From CAZWLY01 sp964634465 (GTDB taxonomy: Bacteria > Desulfobacterota > Desulfarculia > G963662305), in NCBI GenBank assembly GCA_964634465.1, contig CAZWLY010000014.1, positions 44,789-108,788 of the forward strand: a stretch of 64,000 nucleotides of DNA, given 5' to 3'. Made by a program: the position numbers and the translations under genes. Below, piece by piece: positions 51,103 through 59,983 of this stretch. Under the pieces are notes generated by a model. The model did not search any database and was not told the DNA's origin. It saw only the letters and a list, made by a program, of their open reading frames with translations. Each line of letters opens with the position of its first letter. Position 1 is the first letter of the stretch.

Positions 51103-51732
51103 CTAGACCCCCTCCGGCAAAGCCTCGGGCAAGGCGTCGTTGAGCCCCAGGCAGAAACGCTCCATGCGCTCGGCCAGGCGCTTGACCCGGCGGGAGATGA
51201 AGTTGCCGGCCACCAGCCCCGGCAGGGCGACCACCAGCCCGGTCTGGGTGGTGATCAGCGCCTCGGAGATGCCGCCGGCCAAGGCCCGGGCGTTGCCGGT
51301 GCCGAAGACGGCGATGACGTCGAAGGTGGTGATCATGCCGCTGACCGTACCCAGAAGCCCGATCAACGGAGCGACGGTAGCCAGGACCAGGATCGTGCCC
51401 ACGTGGCGCTGGAGGCGGCCGGTCCGGCGAACCAGCAGGCTTTCGACCAGCCGCCGGTCGGCGGCGGCCCGGCCGGTCCGGCGGGCCAGGAATTCACCCA
51501 GGATGGCGGCCTGCCAGCCCCGGAGAGCGGCCCCCTCGGCCGTCTCGCCGCCAAGTTTCTCCCAGGGCCGCTCGGCCCGGCGGAGGCGGTAGAGCTCCCA
51601 CGACTTGACCAGGATCAGCGTCCACAGCCAGAGCGAAACGATCATCAGCGGAATCATGATCGGACCGCCGGCCTCGAAATAGCCCAGGGCGTCGTAGACT
51701 CGATCGCCGATGATCCGCCAGTCGAAGCCCAC
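51103..51732 (-). CDS. exbB: ExbB/TolQ-type proton channel protein
   Basis: 209 residues with three membrane helices at about 20-42, 108-135 and 150-175. The MotA/TolQ/ExbB core is seen in VAPLIGLLGTVSGMITTFDVIA and GISEALITTQTGLVVALPGLV. It is the second of two ExbB-like proteins in this operon. This matches TonB2/TtpC-type systems, in which a standard ExbB and a TtpC-like protein work together. Confidence 0.92.
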   Translation of the reverse strand: MGFDWRIIGDRVYDALGYFEAGGPIMIPLMIVSLWLWTLILVKSWELYRLRRAERPWEKLGGETAEGAALRGWQAAILGEFLARRTGRAAADRRLVESLLVRRTGRLQRHVGTILVLATVAPLIGLLGTVSGMITTFDVIAVFGTGNARALAGGISEALITTQTGLVVALPGLVAGNFISRRVKRLAERMERFCLGLNDALPEALPEGV

Positions 51733-51735
51733 CGA

Positions 51736-53130
51736 CTACTCCTTCACGCCGACCGCGGCGAGGAAGGCCAGCCCCTTCTCCTCCATGTCGCCGACGATCT
51801 TGTCCACCCGCCGCTCCAGGAAGTGGTGGATGACGATGATCGGCATGGCCACGGCCAGGCCGAGTTGGGTGGTCACCAGCGCCTCGGAGATGCCGCCGGC
51901 CATCAGGCCCGGATCGGACGAGCCGAAGCGGGTGATGACCTGGAAGGTGTCAATCATGCCGGTCACGGTGCCCAAAAGACCCAACAACGGGGCGATGGCG
52001 GCCAGCACGGACAGCGTCGGCAGGAAGCGCTCCAATCGAGGCAACTGCCTCAAAATCGCCTCCTGGACGGCGCTCTCCAACCCCTCCCTGGATCGCTGCC
52101 GACTCTCGAGCCCGGCCAGAACGACCTGGCAGGCCGGCGTGTCGGCGTTGGCCCGACACACCGCCCGGCAGTCATCCAACCGGCCTCGCTCGGCCAACTC
52201 CCTGATTCGGCTCATGATGTCGTCGGAGTTCGACCGCGTCCGGCCGAGGACGATGAAACGCTCGACCATCAGGACCATCGCCGCCAGGGCGACCGCGAGG
52301 ATCGGCCAAATCAGGACTCCGCCCGAAGCCAGCCACTCGATCACGCTCCTGCCCGGCCGGAGCTGAGCCAGGGCCGCGCCGCCGGACAGGTCCAACGGCA
52401 GCACCGCCGGCCGGCCCTCGAAGGCGCGTTCGATGGCCCGCCGCCTCGACCAGCCCGGCCGGGCGGCCAGGGCGACGAGGCTCCGGCCGTCGGCGGTCGG
52501 GCGCAGGTAGCCGACACCGCCTTCGGATTTGAAATAGGCGGTGAACCCGCCGACGCGAAAGATGTCGCCCTCGGTCTTCCGGCCCGAGGCGTCGATGAAG
52601 GCGCCTCGACGCAGTTTGACCTCGCCGCCGGCCGCCATCTCCCGGAACAGCTCTTCGACCAGGGCCTCGATCGGGTCCATGCCGGGGAAGCGGTCGCGGT
52701 CGAGCAGAGGCGCCAGCGCCGTCAGCCGGCCCGGATTCTCGGCGGTGACCGGGCTGGTCTTGAAAACAGCGGCCGCGTCCTTGGCTCCCAGCCGGATGGC
52801 CGCCTCCAGGTTGTCCATCTCCTCCTGGCGGGCGGCCAGCGCCTCCCGCTTGGTCGCCTCGAGCTCGATCAGTTTTTCCAGCTCGGCCCGGCGTTCCTTC
52901 AGCCGCCGTTCCTCAGCGGCGATCAGGTGCTTGAGCTCGGCCAGATCGCGAGTCAAGGCCGCCCGCTCCTTGGCGATGGCCCGCCTCGTCTTGGCCGCCT
53001 CGGCCTCGATTCCGGCCGCCTCGGCCTTGACCTCGGCCGCGGTTTTGGACCAGTTCTCAGCCCGGCTCCAAGCCGGAGTCAGGCAGACAGCGGCCGCGAG
53101 CAGAACGGCAGTGAGGCCCGCCAGCCTCAT
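51736..53130 (-). CDS. TtpC-like ExbB protein with long N-terminal periplasmic coil
   Basis: 464 residues from ATG 53130, which overlaps the DUF3450 stop (ATGA); a longer upstream frame only shadows the DUF3450 gene. A signal peptide (about 1-24) leads into a coiled coil (about 28-120, Glu/Ala/Arg heptads such as EEQ- and KRE-rich turns). A beta segment follows (about 130-250). The C-terminal MotA/TolQ/ExbB domain is at about 270-460, with ATIAPLLGLLGTVTGMIDTF-type sequence. This is the architecture of TtpC from Vibrio TonB2 systems. It probably contacts the DUF3450 protein and ExbBD. Confidence 0.87.
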   Translation of the reverse strand: MRLAGLTAVLLAAAVCLTPAWSRAENWSKTAAEVKAEAAGIEAEAAKTRRAIAKERAALTRDLAELKHLIAAEERRLKERRAELEKLIELEATKREALAARQEEMDNLEAAIRLGAKDAAAVFKTSPVTAENPGRLTALAPLLDRDRFPGMDPIEALVEELFREMAAGGEVKLRRGAFIDASGRKTEGDIFRVGGFTAYFKSEGGVGYLRPTADGRSLVALAARPGWSRRRAIERAFEGRPAVLPLDLSGGAALAQLRPGRSVIEWLASGGVLIWPILAVALAAMVLMVERFIVLGRTRSNSDDIMSRIRELAERGRLDDCRAVCRANADTPACQVVLAGLESRQRSREGLESAVQEAILRQLPRLERFLPTLSVLAAIAPLLGLLGTVTGMIDTFQVITRFGSSDPGLMAGGISEALVTTQLGLAVAMPIIVIHHFLERRVDKIVGDMEEKGLAFLAAVGVKE

Positions 53131-53897
53131 TTGACCGGCCTCGCCACCGGCAGATCGACCAGTTCCACCGCCCGCCGCCGGGCGGCGATGTCCATGGCCC
53201 GGCTTATGTTCCGCCTCAGCCCGGCCGGCAGATCGATCCAGCCGTTGGAGCCGCGGTGTCGCCAACCGAGCCGACGGCCGTCCGGGGTCCGGTAGAACTC
53301 GGCCAGTCGGCCCAACCGGAGCAGATCGACCCGAACCGGCCGGCCCTCGAGCTCGATCTCGGTCTCGATCTTGTCCACGCTTCGGCCGTAGCCGGCCTCG
53401 ACGATGAGCGCCTCGACGACCCGGCGCAGCTTCTCGCTCAGGCCCAGGCGATACTCGCTCAGCGAGCGCCGCAGAAAGGCGATCCGCTCGGCCCGCTCCT
53501 GGGGCAAAAAACCCAGATCGGCCTCGACAAAGGCCTCCAGTCGATCGACCGTCTCCTCCAGGAAGGGTTCGAGCTCGACGTCGATCCGGGTCAGCTCGGC
53601 CCGGCGGCGTTCGATCTCGGCGATCGCCTCTTTCCGACGCTCGATGTAGGCCAGGTGGCGGCGGTTCTGAAGCTTGAGCCACTTGAGTCGCTTTCTGGCC
53701 TGGCTGATCTCGGCCAGAAGCTCGGCCCGCGCACCGGCCCACTTTTCAACCTCGGCCTGGGCCCGCTGCTCGGCTCTTACCGCCGCCGCCAGGGCCGACT
53801 CGACCTCGGCCGGTCTGACCGCGGTCTCGGCCCCAGCGGCCGCCGCCGAAGCGGGCAGGAGCAACAGGACGATGATCAGCGCTCTGAGTAAAGTCAC
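53127..53897 (-). CDS. DUF3450 periplasmic coiled-coil protein
   Basis: 256 residues from GTG 53897, preceded by GGGAAG. A longer frame would start inside the riboswitch expression region and is rejected. It has a signal peptide, then a long coiled coil (about 30-130, including EVEKWAGARAELLAEISQAR) and a globular C-terminus with LEGRPVRVDLLRLGRLAEFY, the DUF3450 hallmark. DUF3450 genes typically head TtpC-ExbB-ExbD-TonB-TPR operons. The function is unproven; a periplasmic strut for the TonB motor is the likely reading. Confidence 0.87.
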   Translation of the reverse strand: MTLLRALIIVLLLLPASAAAAGAETAVRPAEVESALAAAVRAEQRAQAEVEKWAGARAELLAEISQARKRLKWLKLQNRRHLAYIERRKEAIAEIERRRAELTRIDVELEPFLEETVDRLEAFVEADLGFLPQERAERIAFLRRSLSEYRLGLSEKLRRVVEALIVEAGYGRSVDKIETEIELEGRPVRVDLLRLGRLAEFYRTPDGRRLGWRHRGSNGWIDLPAGLRRNISRAMDIAARRRAVELVDLPVARPVK

Positions 53898-54037
53898 GGC
53901 CGGATCACTTCCCTTTCTGGCCGGCGATCTTCCTTCACCGGACACGACAATCCCCGCCCTGGGCGACCAAGACGGGGTGCGGCCGGATACCACTCTCCCT
54001 CCACCGCCTCAGCACCGAAGGCGCTTCGTGGAGCTCA

Positions 54038-54192
54038 AACCGGCAGGTCTACTGGCTCGTGGATCATCCTACTGACCGCGCCTTCCCAGGCCCTGGCCCA
54101 GTGGCGTCGTGCGGCGTTCGTTCTCACTCACAGTGGCGGGTCCGCAGCGGTTTCGAACCGCTTTCCCTTTTAAGCCCTCTAGGGCGCCGGTT
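54038..54192 (-). ncRNA. Adenosylcobalamin riboswitch
   Basis: On the minus strand, P1 forms from AACCGGC (54192-54186) and GCCGGTT (54044-54038). In between lie the conserved blocks GGGAAAGCGGT, then GCGGACCCGCCACTGTGA, then GCCACTG with CTGGGAAGGC, and the B12 box AGCCAGTAGACCTGCC (54057-54042). All are in the canonical order and spacing. Downstream hairpins before GTG 53897, including one with the GGGAAG site in its loop, probably form the expression platform. The riboswitch would switch off the DUF3450-to-btuD operon when cobalamin is plentiful. Confidence 0.95.
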
Positions 54193-54216
54193 AGAGATTC
54201 ACTCAGATGTATTCTC

Positions 54217-54245
54217 TACATAGGCGGGATGGGCCGTCCTGTCAA
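54217..54245 (-). promoter_or_regulatory. Promoter of the cobalamin uptake operon
   Basis: Minus-strand TTGACA (54245-54240), a 17-bp spacer and TATGTA (54222-54217). It lies about 25 bp upstream of the riboswitch P1 helix. Confidence 0.65.
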
Positions 54246-54420
54246 GGATTTAGGCCGGCCGCCGGAGACAATATCCACACCGATTGATGGTCGGATCAGG
54301 GCCTCTTTTTGGGGTTTGCACTTCTTGAGTGACTTTTCCGCTCGGGCTGCCTGCCGGCAAGGCTGGCAGCGGGGACGAAACCCGACCGAGTCCTCGATCG
54401 AGAAACGACTCGCTTCGGGT

Positions 54421-55113
54421 TCAGGCCAGGGCCGACTCGACCGCGAGGCGGGCGTGGATGGCGGTGGTGTCGAACAAGGGGACCGGCGAATCCTCGGGGC
54501 CGATCAACAGCGGAATCTCGGTGCAACCGAGGATGACGGCCTCGGCTCCGGCCTCGACCAACCGGCCGATGATGCGGGCATAGCTTTCCCTGGATTCATC
54601 CCGGATGACCCCCCGGCAGAGTTCGTCGTAGATCACTCTGTGGACCAGCTCCCGGTCGGCCGGCTGGGGGACGATCGTCTCGAGGCCGAAGCGGCGCTCG
54701 AGGCGGCCGGCATAAAAGTCGTCCTCCATGGTGAACCTGGTCCCGATCAGCCCCACCCGGCTCACGGAGGCCCGGACGATCTCCCGGCCGGTGGCGTCGG
54801 CGATGTGGATGAGGGGAATTTCGAGCGCCTCGGCCAGCCGGTCGTAGACCTTGTGGATGGTGTTGGCGCAGATCAAAGCCAGCTCGGCCCCGGCCCGCTC
54901 GATGAGCCGGCCGGCGTCGATCATCACTCGGGCCACCTCGTCCCAGTCGCCGCGGTGTTGGGCCTCGGCCACCGGTTCGAAATCGACGCTGAAGGCGACC
55001 AGCTTGGCCGAATGCAACCCGCCCAGGCGCTCCCTGACCGCCTGGTTGATCAACCGGTAGTACTCGGCCGTGGACTCCCAGCTTATCCCGCCGATGAGGC
55101 CGATGGTCTTCAT
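54421..55113 (-). CDS. Aspartate/glutamate racemase family protein
   Basis: 230 residues. It begins KTIGLIGGISWESTAEYYR, and both catalytic Cys are present in LICANTIHKV (about residue 83) and ILGCTEIPLL (about residue 194). This is the cofactor-independent two-Cys racemase fold of the aspartate racemase/YgeA branch. It interconverts L- and D-amino acids (Asp, Glu or broad specificity). It lies 6 bp after the cysteine desulfidase-like gene, so the pair is probably one amino-acid-utilisation operon. Confidence 0.9.
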   Translation of the reverse strand: MKTIGLIGGISWESTAEYYRLINQAVRERLGGLHSAKLVAFSVDFEPVAEAQHRGDWDEVARVMIDAGRLIERAGAELALICANTIHKVYDRLAEALEIPLIHIADATGREIVRASVSRVGLIGTRFTMEDDFYAGRLERRFGLETIVPQPADRELVHRVIYDELCRGVIRDESRESYARIIGRLVEAGAEAVILGCTEIPLLIGPEDSPVPLFDTTAIHARLAVESALA

Positions 55114-55119
55114 CGCCGC

Positions 55120-56436
55120 TCAGACCCCGCTGAACTGCTTCTCCAGCATGATCTGGATAATGGTTCGATCGGTCTCGATCATGCCCTCGGTGGACAGCGC
55201 GCCGACGTTCTTCATGGTCTGTTCCGGCGAGACGCCGACGATCCCGTCGGTGGGTTGGACCTTGACGCCGTGGAGGGCGAAGAGGGCGTGTTGAACGGCC
55301 GCGCCGGCCGCCGTGGCCAACTTGAAGGCGCACCCGGCCTTGGCCCCGTCGCAGATCATCCCGGCCAGGTCGCTGATCAGGTTCTTGATCGCCCCGGCGA
55401 TCTCGGTCAGGCCGCCGCCCATCAACAGGCAGGCGCCCCCGGCCGCGCCGGCGCCGGCCGCCACCGAGCAGCCGCAGACCGCCGACAACCGGCCGGTGTG
55501 GGCCTTGACGTAGGCGGTCAGAATGTGGCTGAGCGCAATCGCCCGAAGCGCCGCCCACTCGCCGCCGCCCTCAATGAAGTCCTGGATGGCCCAGATGGGC
55601 AGGATGGCGGTCAGGCCGTGGTTGCCGCTGCCGGCCGAGCTCATCGCCGGCAGCTTCACCCCGGCCATCCGGGCGTCGGCCGCGGCCGAGGTCAGGATTC
55701 TGGCCGCCAGGACCATGTCCCTCTGGAGAAGGCCCTTTTCGACCAGCCGCTGGAGGGCCAGGCCGATCCCCAGGCCGGGGCCGTGGGTCAGGCCGTAGTC
55801 GGCCAGCTTGAGGTTGAACTCGACGCCCCGGCGCAGGAAGTTGAAATCGTCCTCGTCCAGCTCCTTTATGAAATCGAGCAACTGGTCGAGACTCAGGGTG
55901 GTCAGCCAGGCCTCCAGGTCACGGACCGATCCGTCGTTGGCCTTTCGGTTCGACAACAACGGGTGGTCGGTCAGCTCCCGGCCGTTCAGGGTGAGGCCGA
56001 CGATGTTGTCGTGGAGGTCCTCGATGACCGACTCGGCCGTCTCGCCGCCGGCCTTGATCGCCGTGCGGACGTAAAGGCCCCGGCGGTCCGACAGAATGTT
56101 GACCTCGACCCGGCCGTCATCCACCATCCGCCTGGCCCGGCGGACCGCCTCCTCGTCCACCGTCTCCAGCACCTCCAACCCCAGCTTCGGGTCGCCGCCC
56201 ACGGCTCCCAGGGCCGAGGCCAGGTCCAGACCGGTGTGGCCGGCCGCGCCAGGGATGGAGACGGCCAGACCGTTCTTGTAGATGTTGGGATCGACCCAGA
56301 TGCCGATGGCCTCATAGGCGTCGGTTCCAAGAAGCGAGGCCGCCGCGGCCGCGCCCAGGGCGATGGCCGAGGGTTCGGTGCAGCCCAGGGCCGGGGCGAC
56401 CTCCAAGCCCAAGATGTCTTTGACCCGATACGACAT
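55120..56436 (-). CDS. UPF0597 / L-cysteine desulfidase family protein (CyuA/YhaM-like)
   Basis: 438 residues. It begins with the family signature APALGCTEPSAIALG. Later Cys clusters (VCGCSVAAGAGAAGG, CDGAKAGCAFKLATAAG) can hold the 4Fe-4S cluster shared with iron-sulfur serine dehydratases. Members degrade L-cysteine to pyruvate, sulfide and ammonia. The cluster makes it oxygen-sensitive, in line with an anaerobe. Serine dehydratase activity is an alternative. It is followed by the racemase gene. Confidence 0.87.
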   Translation of the reverse strand: MSYRVKDILGLEVAPALGCTEPSAIALGAAAAASLLGTDAYEAIGIWVDPNIYKNGLAVSIPGAAGHTGLDLASALGAVGGDPKLGLEVLETVDEEAVRRARRMVDDGRVEVNILSDRRGLYVRTAIKAGGETAESVIEDLHDNIVGLTLNGRELTDHPLLSNRKANDGSVRDLEAWLTTLSLDQLLDFIKELDEDDFNFLRRGVEFNLKLADYGLTHGPGLGIGLALQRLVEKGLLQRDMVLAARILTSAAADARMAGVKLPAMSSAGSGNHGLTAILPIWAIQDFIEGGGEWAALRAIALSHILTAYVKAHTGRLSAVCGCSVAAGAGAAGGACLLMGGGLTEIAGAIKNLISDLAGMICDGAKAGCAFKLATAAGAAVQHALFALHGVKVQPTDGIVGVSPEQTMKNVGALSTEGMIETDRTIIQIMLEKQFSGV

Positions 56437-56595
56437 TGTTCTCCAAAGCGGTCGACGGGGAGCCGGCCGGCGCCGTTTTCCCCCTCTTTGCTGACCCCTA
56501 CGACTGGTCTTTCTATCTATCTTCTGACGATTATCGCCAGCTCACACTTCATCGCTTCGCCGGGCGGCCCGGCCGACGGACTTGGGCCGTCTCGA

Positions 56596-57534
56596 CTAAC
56601 GGAAAGACTCCACGGTCATGGCCAGGCCCTGATCGTAGTCGATCCGGGCCGTATAGCCAAGGATCGTTCTGGCCAGGCTGACGTCGGCCATGGAGTGGAC
56701 GATGTCGCCGGGACGGGGCGGGGCGAATATCGGCTCCAACTCCTGGCCGATGAGTCGATTGAGGCGGGCGACCAGGTCCAAGAGGTCGTGACGGTCGCCG
56801 TTGGCCAAGTTGATGATCTTTCCCGGCGCTTCGGGGGCGGTGATCGCGGCCAGGTTGCCGTCCACCACGTTGCCGACGTAGGTGAAGTCTCGACTCTGGC
56901 GGCCGTCGCCGTAGATGACCGGCCGCCGGCCGGCCAGCATGGCCGTGATGAACTTGGGGATGACCGCGGCGTAATCTCCCTCCGGGTCCTGGCGCGGCCC
57001 GAAGACGTTGAAGTAGCGCAGACTGACCGTGGCTAGACCGAAGGTGCGGTAGAAGACCTGGGCGTAGTCCTCGCCGGCGGTCTTGGACGCGCCGTAGGGC
57101 GAAATGGGGCTGACCGGCAGGGTCTCGCTCTTGGCCTCGTCGCCCTTGTCGCCATAGACCGACGACGACGAGGCCCACACGAAGCGCTTCACCCCGGCCT
57201 CCTTGGCGGCCAGAAGCATGTTCAGGGTGCCGGTGGCATTGGTCTCGTGGGTGGCCAGCGGATCCTCGATCGAGCGGGGCACGGAGCCGAGGGCGGCCTG
57301 GTGGAAGACGTAGTCCACGCCCTGGCAGGCCCGCCGGCAGGCGGAAAGGTCGCGGATGTCGTCGATGACGGTTTCCAACCGGCCGGAGTCCAAGGTTTTG
57401 AGATAATCCAGATTGGCCCCGTTCCGGGCGACGAGGTTGTCCAGAACCCGCACCCTGGCTCCGTCGTGGAGCAATCTTTCGACCAGATGGGAACCGATGA
57501 AGCCGTCGCCGCCGGTAACCAGAAATGTCTCCAA
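56596..57534 (-). CDS. NAD-dependent sugar epimerase/dehydratase (SDR)
   Basis: 312 residues from TTG 57534, chosen because AAGGAGG lies five bases upstream and the protein then starts METFLVTGGDGFIGSH. The Rossmann motif GGDGFIG, catalytic Ser/Thr region WASSSSVYG, YGASKTAGEDY (Tyr-x3-Lys) and RYFNVFGPRQDP place it with UDP-glucose/GlcNAc 4-epimerase-like extended SDRs. It makes nucleotide sugars for surface polysaccharide. No glycosyltransferase is adjacent, so the exact sugar is unknown. Confidence 0.9.
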   Translation of the reverse strand: METFLVTGGDGFIGSHLVERLLHDGARVRVLDNLVARNGANLDYLKTLDSGRLETVIDDIRDLSACRRACQGVDYVFHQAALGSVPRSIEDPLATHETNATGTLNMLLAAKEAGVKRFVWASSSSVYGDKGDEAKSETLPVSPISPYGASKTAGEDYAQVFYRTFGLATVSLRYFNVFGPRQDPEGDYAAVIPKFITAMLAGRRPVIYGDGRQSRDFTYVGNVVDGNLAAITAPEAPGKIINLANGDRHDLLDLVARLNRLIGQELEPIFAPPRPGDIVHSMADVSLARTILGYTARIDYDQGLAMTVESFR

Positions 57535-57600
57535 GCCAGCCTCCTTCAACCGAGCAGGTTAGCCCATGGCCGGGGCGGGGGTCAATCGCAAAAGAGGTGA

Positions 57601-59310
57601 TCAATCGACTCCAGGAGGAGTCGGATACAAAGTCAGGCGAGCGGCGTTGTTGTCCCGGCGGATCTCATCGAGGGTTCGGTCGGGGTCGATGACGACTTCG
57701 ACTCGGCGGCGGCCGGTCGTAACCGGCGGCCGGTCGAAGGAGACGTCGAGAGTTTGCCCCGGCGGGAGCAGCTCGATCGTCCGTCGCTCCACCTCCCGGC
57801 CGTCGATCCTGAATCCGATCGCCACTCCCCGGGCCGGGCGGCGGCCGAGATTGACGAGCCTGAAAGTCAACTTGGGTGGGGCCTGGCCCGAGGTCCCTCC
57901 CTCGTTCGCAACGGCTCCGATGACGGCCGGGTCGGGCCGGCAGTCGCGGACGCTGATGGAGACGATCTGGCGGTTGTCGATTCGCCGCTCGTCCTTCAAC
58001 CGCCGCTCCGGGTCGGCGACCAGAGCCAACCGGTAGAGCCCCGGCCGATCCGGTCTCCAGGACAGGGAGGTCTTTATCGACGAGTCGGCCGGAAGAGGCC
58101 CCACCCGCCGGCGAGCCAGTTCCTTGGCCCCGGACCGCAGAACCAGGTCGAAGACCGGCGCCGCGGCTCGGCCGAGGTTGGCCACCTCGATCTCGATGGG
58201 CGCCGGCCGGTCGCTGAGGCAAATCGATCTGGCCAGTCGAGGCGGGCGGAGGTGGAGATCGGGCTTGGCCTCGGCGGCGACGAATCTCTTCTCCATCGAA
58301 TTGTTGGCCAGGTTGGCCTCGGGCCGATCGCCCTTGACCCTGACCTCGACGGTCAAACCATAGGCGCCGGCCTCCCGAGGCATCCAGGTCAAGGCCACCG
58401 GACGCTTGTGACCGGGCTGAAGCCGGATCAGTTTGGTGGTCTGAACCACCTCGCCGTCCACCAGGAACCGGACCTCCGCCTCGGCCACGGCGTCGCCGCC
58501 CCGGTTGATGACCATCGCCCTGGCCCTGAGCGGCAGCCGGCCGACCTCCACCGGGCCCAGGATTTTGAGGCCGAAGACGACCAGATCGGGCCGGCACTCT
58601 TTCAGCTTGAAGCCAGCCACGGCCCGGTTGTCGGTCGAATCGGCGTCGCCCTGAGCGGCGGCGGCGTCCAAAACGGCGGAGACGGTGTTGACGCCCCTCC
58701 GAACCTTGTCCCAGCGAAAGGTCAGCCAGACCTGCTGGCCCGGCGGCAGGGCGTCGAGCCTGGTTTCCTTCCTCCAGCGGCCGTTGACGCTGAAGACCAC
58801 CGCCCCCGGCCGAGAGGCGGCCCGACCCCGGTTGCGGACCACCACCTGGGCCGTCCACGGGCCGCCGTCGAGGCAACCTTGAGGCGGAAACTCCACCCAT
58901 TCAAGGGATAGATCGGGCCGGGGCGGTGGTTTGGGGACCAGGCTCAACTGAAGCGAGGCCAAAGGAGCGTCCGCGCCCGCCGCTCTGAGCTCGATGATCA
59001 CCCGGCCTCGACCCTGGGCCGGCCAGAGAAAGCTGAAGCGATAGCTCTCACCGGGCTCGAGCGCGGGCACGGCCTCCCGGTGAATCGGTCGCCCGACCGC
59101 GGTGAGCTCGACCTGTCGGGCCGGCGCAACCGTCCGGCTGTGATTGGTCAACCGGGCCTCCAGCCGAACCCGATCGCCGGCCGTCACTCGGTTCGAGCCG
59201 GCGCTCAACGCCGCCCTCAAGGCGCCGATCTCGCCCGGCCAGACCGGTCCCGGCGCGAGCAAAATCGCCGCCAGCAGCCACAGCACCGCCTTGATGCACC
59301 TCACCTGCAC
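57601..59310 (-). CDS. Secreted CARDB-repeat protein
   Basis: 569 residues. It has a signal peptide of about 25 residues and then five Ig-like CARDB-type repeats of about 105-115 residues. Each has the pattern of an N-rich turn and a paired strand (VVVRNRGRAAS, AMVINRGGDAV, IEVANLGRAAAP, FRLVNLGRRPARG) and ends in a dxNN turn (DSTDNRA, ANLANNSM, DEIRRDNNAA). Repeats 2-5 each start near a single Cys. CARDB domains act in cell adhesion or as spacers on surface proteins. No enzymatic domain or anchor is seen. It is 67 bp upstream of the epimerase gene. Confidence 0.8.
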   Translation of the reverse strand: MQVRCIKAVLWLLAAILLAPGPVWPGEIGALRAALSAGSNRVTAGDRVRLEARLTNHSRTVAPARQVELTAVGRPIHREAVPALEPGESYRFSFLWPAQGRGRVIIELRAAGADAPLASLQLSLVPKPPPRPDLSLEWVEFPPQGCLDGGPWTAQVVVRNRGRAASRPGAVVFSVNGRWRKETRLDALPPGQQVWLTFRWDKVRRGVNTVSAVLDAAAAQGDADSTDNRAVAGFKLKECRPDLVVFGLKILGPVEVGRLPLRARAMVINRGGDAVAEAEVRFLVDGEVVQTTKLIRLQPGHKRPVALTWMPREAGAYGLTVEVRVKGDRPEANLANNSMEKRFVAAEAKPDLHLRPPRLARSICLSDRPAPIEIEVANLGRAAAPVFDLVLRSGAKELARRRVGPLPADSSIKTSLSWRPDRPGLYRLALVADPERRLKDERRIDNRQIVSISVRDCRPDPAVIGAVANEGGTSGQAPPKLTFRLVNLGRRPARGVAIGFRIDGREVERRTIELLPPGQTLDVSFDRPPVTTGRRRVEVVIDPDRTLDEIRRDNNAARLTLYPTPPGVD

Positions 59311-59589
59311 GATCTAGGGAGATAGCAAGCTTCGAGCCAGACAAGGCGGGCTTCCGGCTCGTCGATCGCCGCCAGGCAGACGACCCGGCTTGCCGGTCCG
59401 GCCCGACTGAAAGAAGGCGGCGGGCGCTGAGAAAAGAATTATATGATATTCAGATAGTTAGCCGGTCTCTGTCGCCGAGGGAGCCGGCCGAACGAAAAGA
59501 CTCGCCCCTCGGCCGCATCCGTACCTCACCGCGGCGCGGGACGATTTCGATTCCAGAATCGATTCTTTCGGGTCGAAGAGACGCCGGAA

Positions 59590-59949
59590 CTAGAGGTCCC
59601 ACCAGTTCTTGGGTTTGACGGCGGCGTTGCCTTTTTTGGCGGACGTCTTTTTCTTGGGCGATGAAAGCGTCGCCGCTCCCTCCACCGGAATGGCCAGGCA
59701 CTGCTTCTTGATCGCCGTCCAGATTTCGGGTTTGACGGGCTTATAGACGAACCGACGGGCCAGGGCCCCAGGCTTGACCCGTTCCACCAACCCGGTGGGT
59801 TTGGCCTTGTCGTCGAGAAGCTGAAGCACCACCTCGTTGTCGGTGATCTCCCGGGTGGCCCACATGTTTTTGAACTGGATGGGTTTGGCCGTGCCCGAAA
59901 CTCCAACCGTAGTCGTCTTTTCTTCGAGATAGATACCTTCTTTTATCAA
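59590..59949 (-). CDS. Small orphan protein of unknown function
   Basis: 119 residues from TTG 59949, with GGAGGGG about seven bases upstream and a good promoter at 59984-60012. The N-terminal two-thirds is a compact alpha/beta sequence (GIYLEEKTTTVGVSG, FKNMWATREITDNEVVLQLL). The tail is Lys/Ala-rich and ends KNWWDL. I do not recognise the family. The promoter and the clear composition difference from its neighbours support a real gene. It shows no signal peptide or membrane helix. Confidence 0.6.
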   Translation of the reverse strand: MIKEGIYLEEKTTTVGVSGTAKPIQFKNMWATREITDNEVVLQLLDDKAKPTGLVERVKPGALARRFVYKPVKPEIWTAIKKQCLAIPVEGAATLSSPKKKTSAKKGNAAVKPKNWWDL

Positions 59950-59983
59950 CTACCTGCCCCTCCCAAGGATCCGGGATTAATTA

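Noticed and set aside
53898..53993. N-terminal extension of the DUF3450 protein
   Set aside because: It would be encoded in the riboswitch expression region and would bury the signal peptide. GTG 53897 has its own ribosome site.
54140..54160. tRNA-like GGTTCGAA element
   Set aside because: It is the loop of a paired element inside the cobalamin riboswitch; no cloverleaf or acceptor stem surrounds it.
50836..57036. Very long plus-strand frames (819 and 975 codons) opposite the TonB and racemase genes
   Set aside because: They are shadows caused by high GC. The opposite strand carries recognised domains throughout and the predicted products are low-complexity Arg/Gly/Pro-rich.
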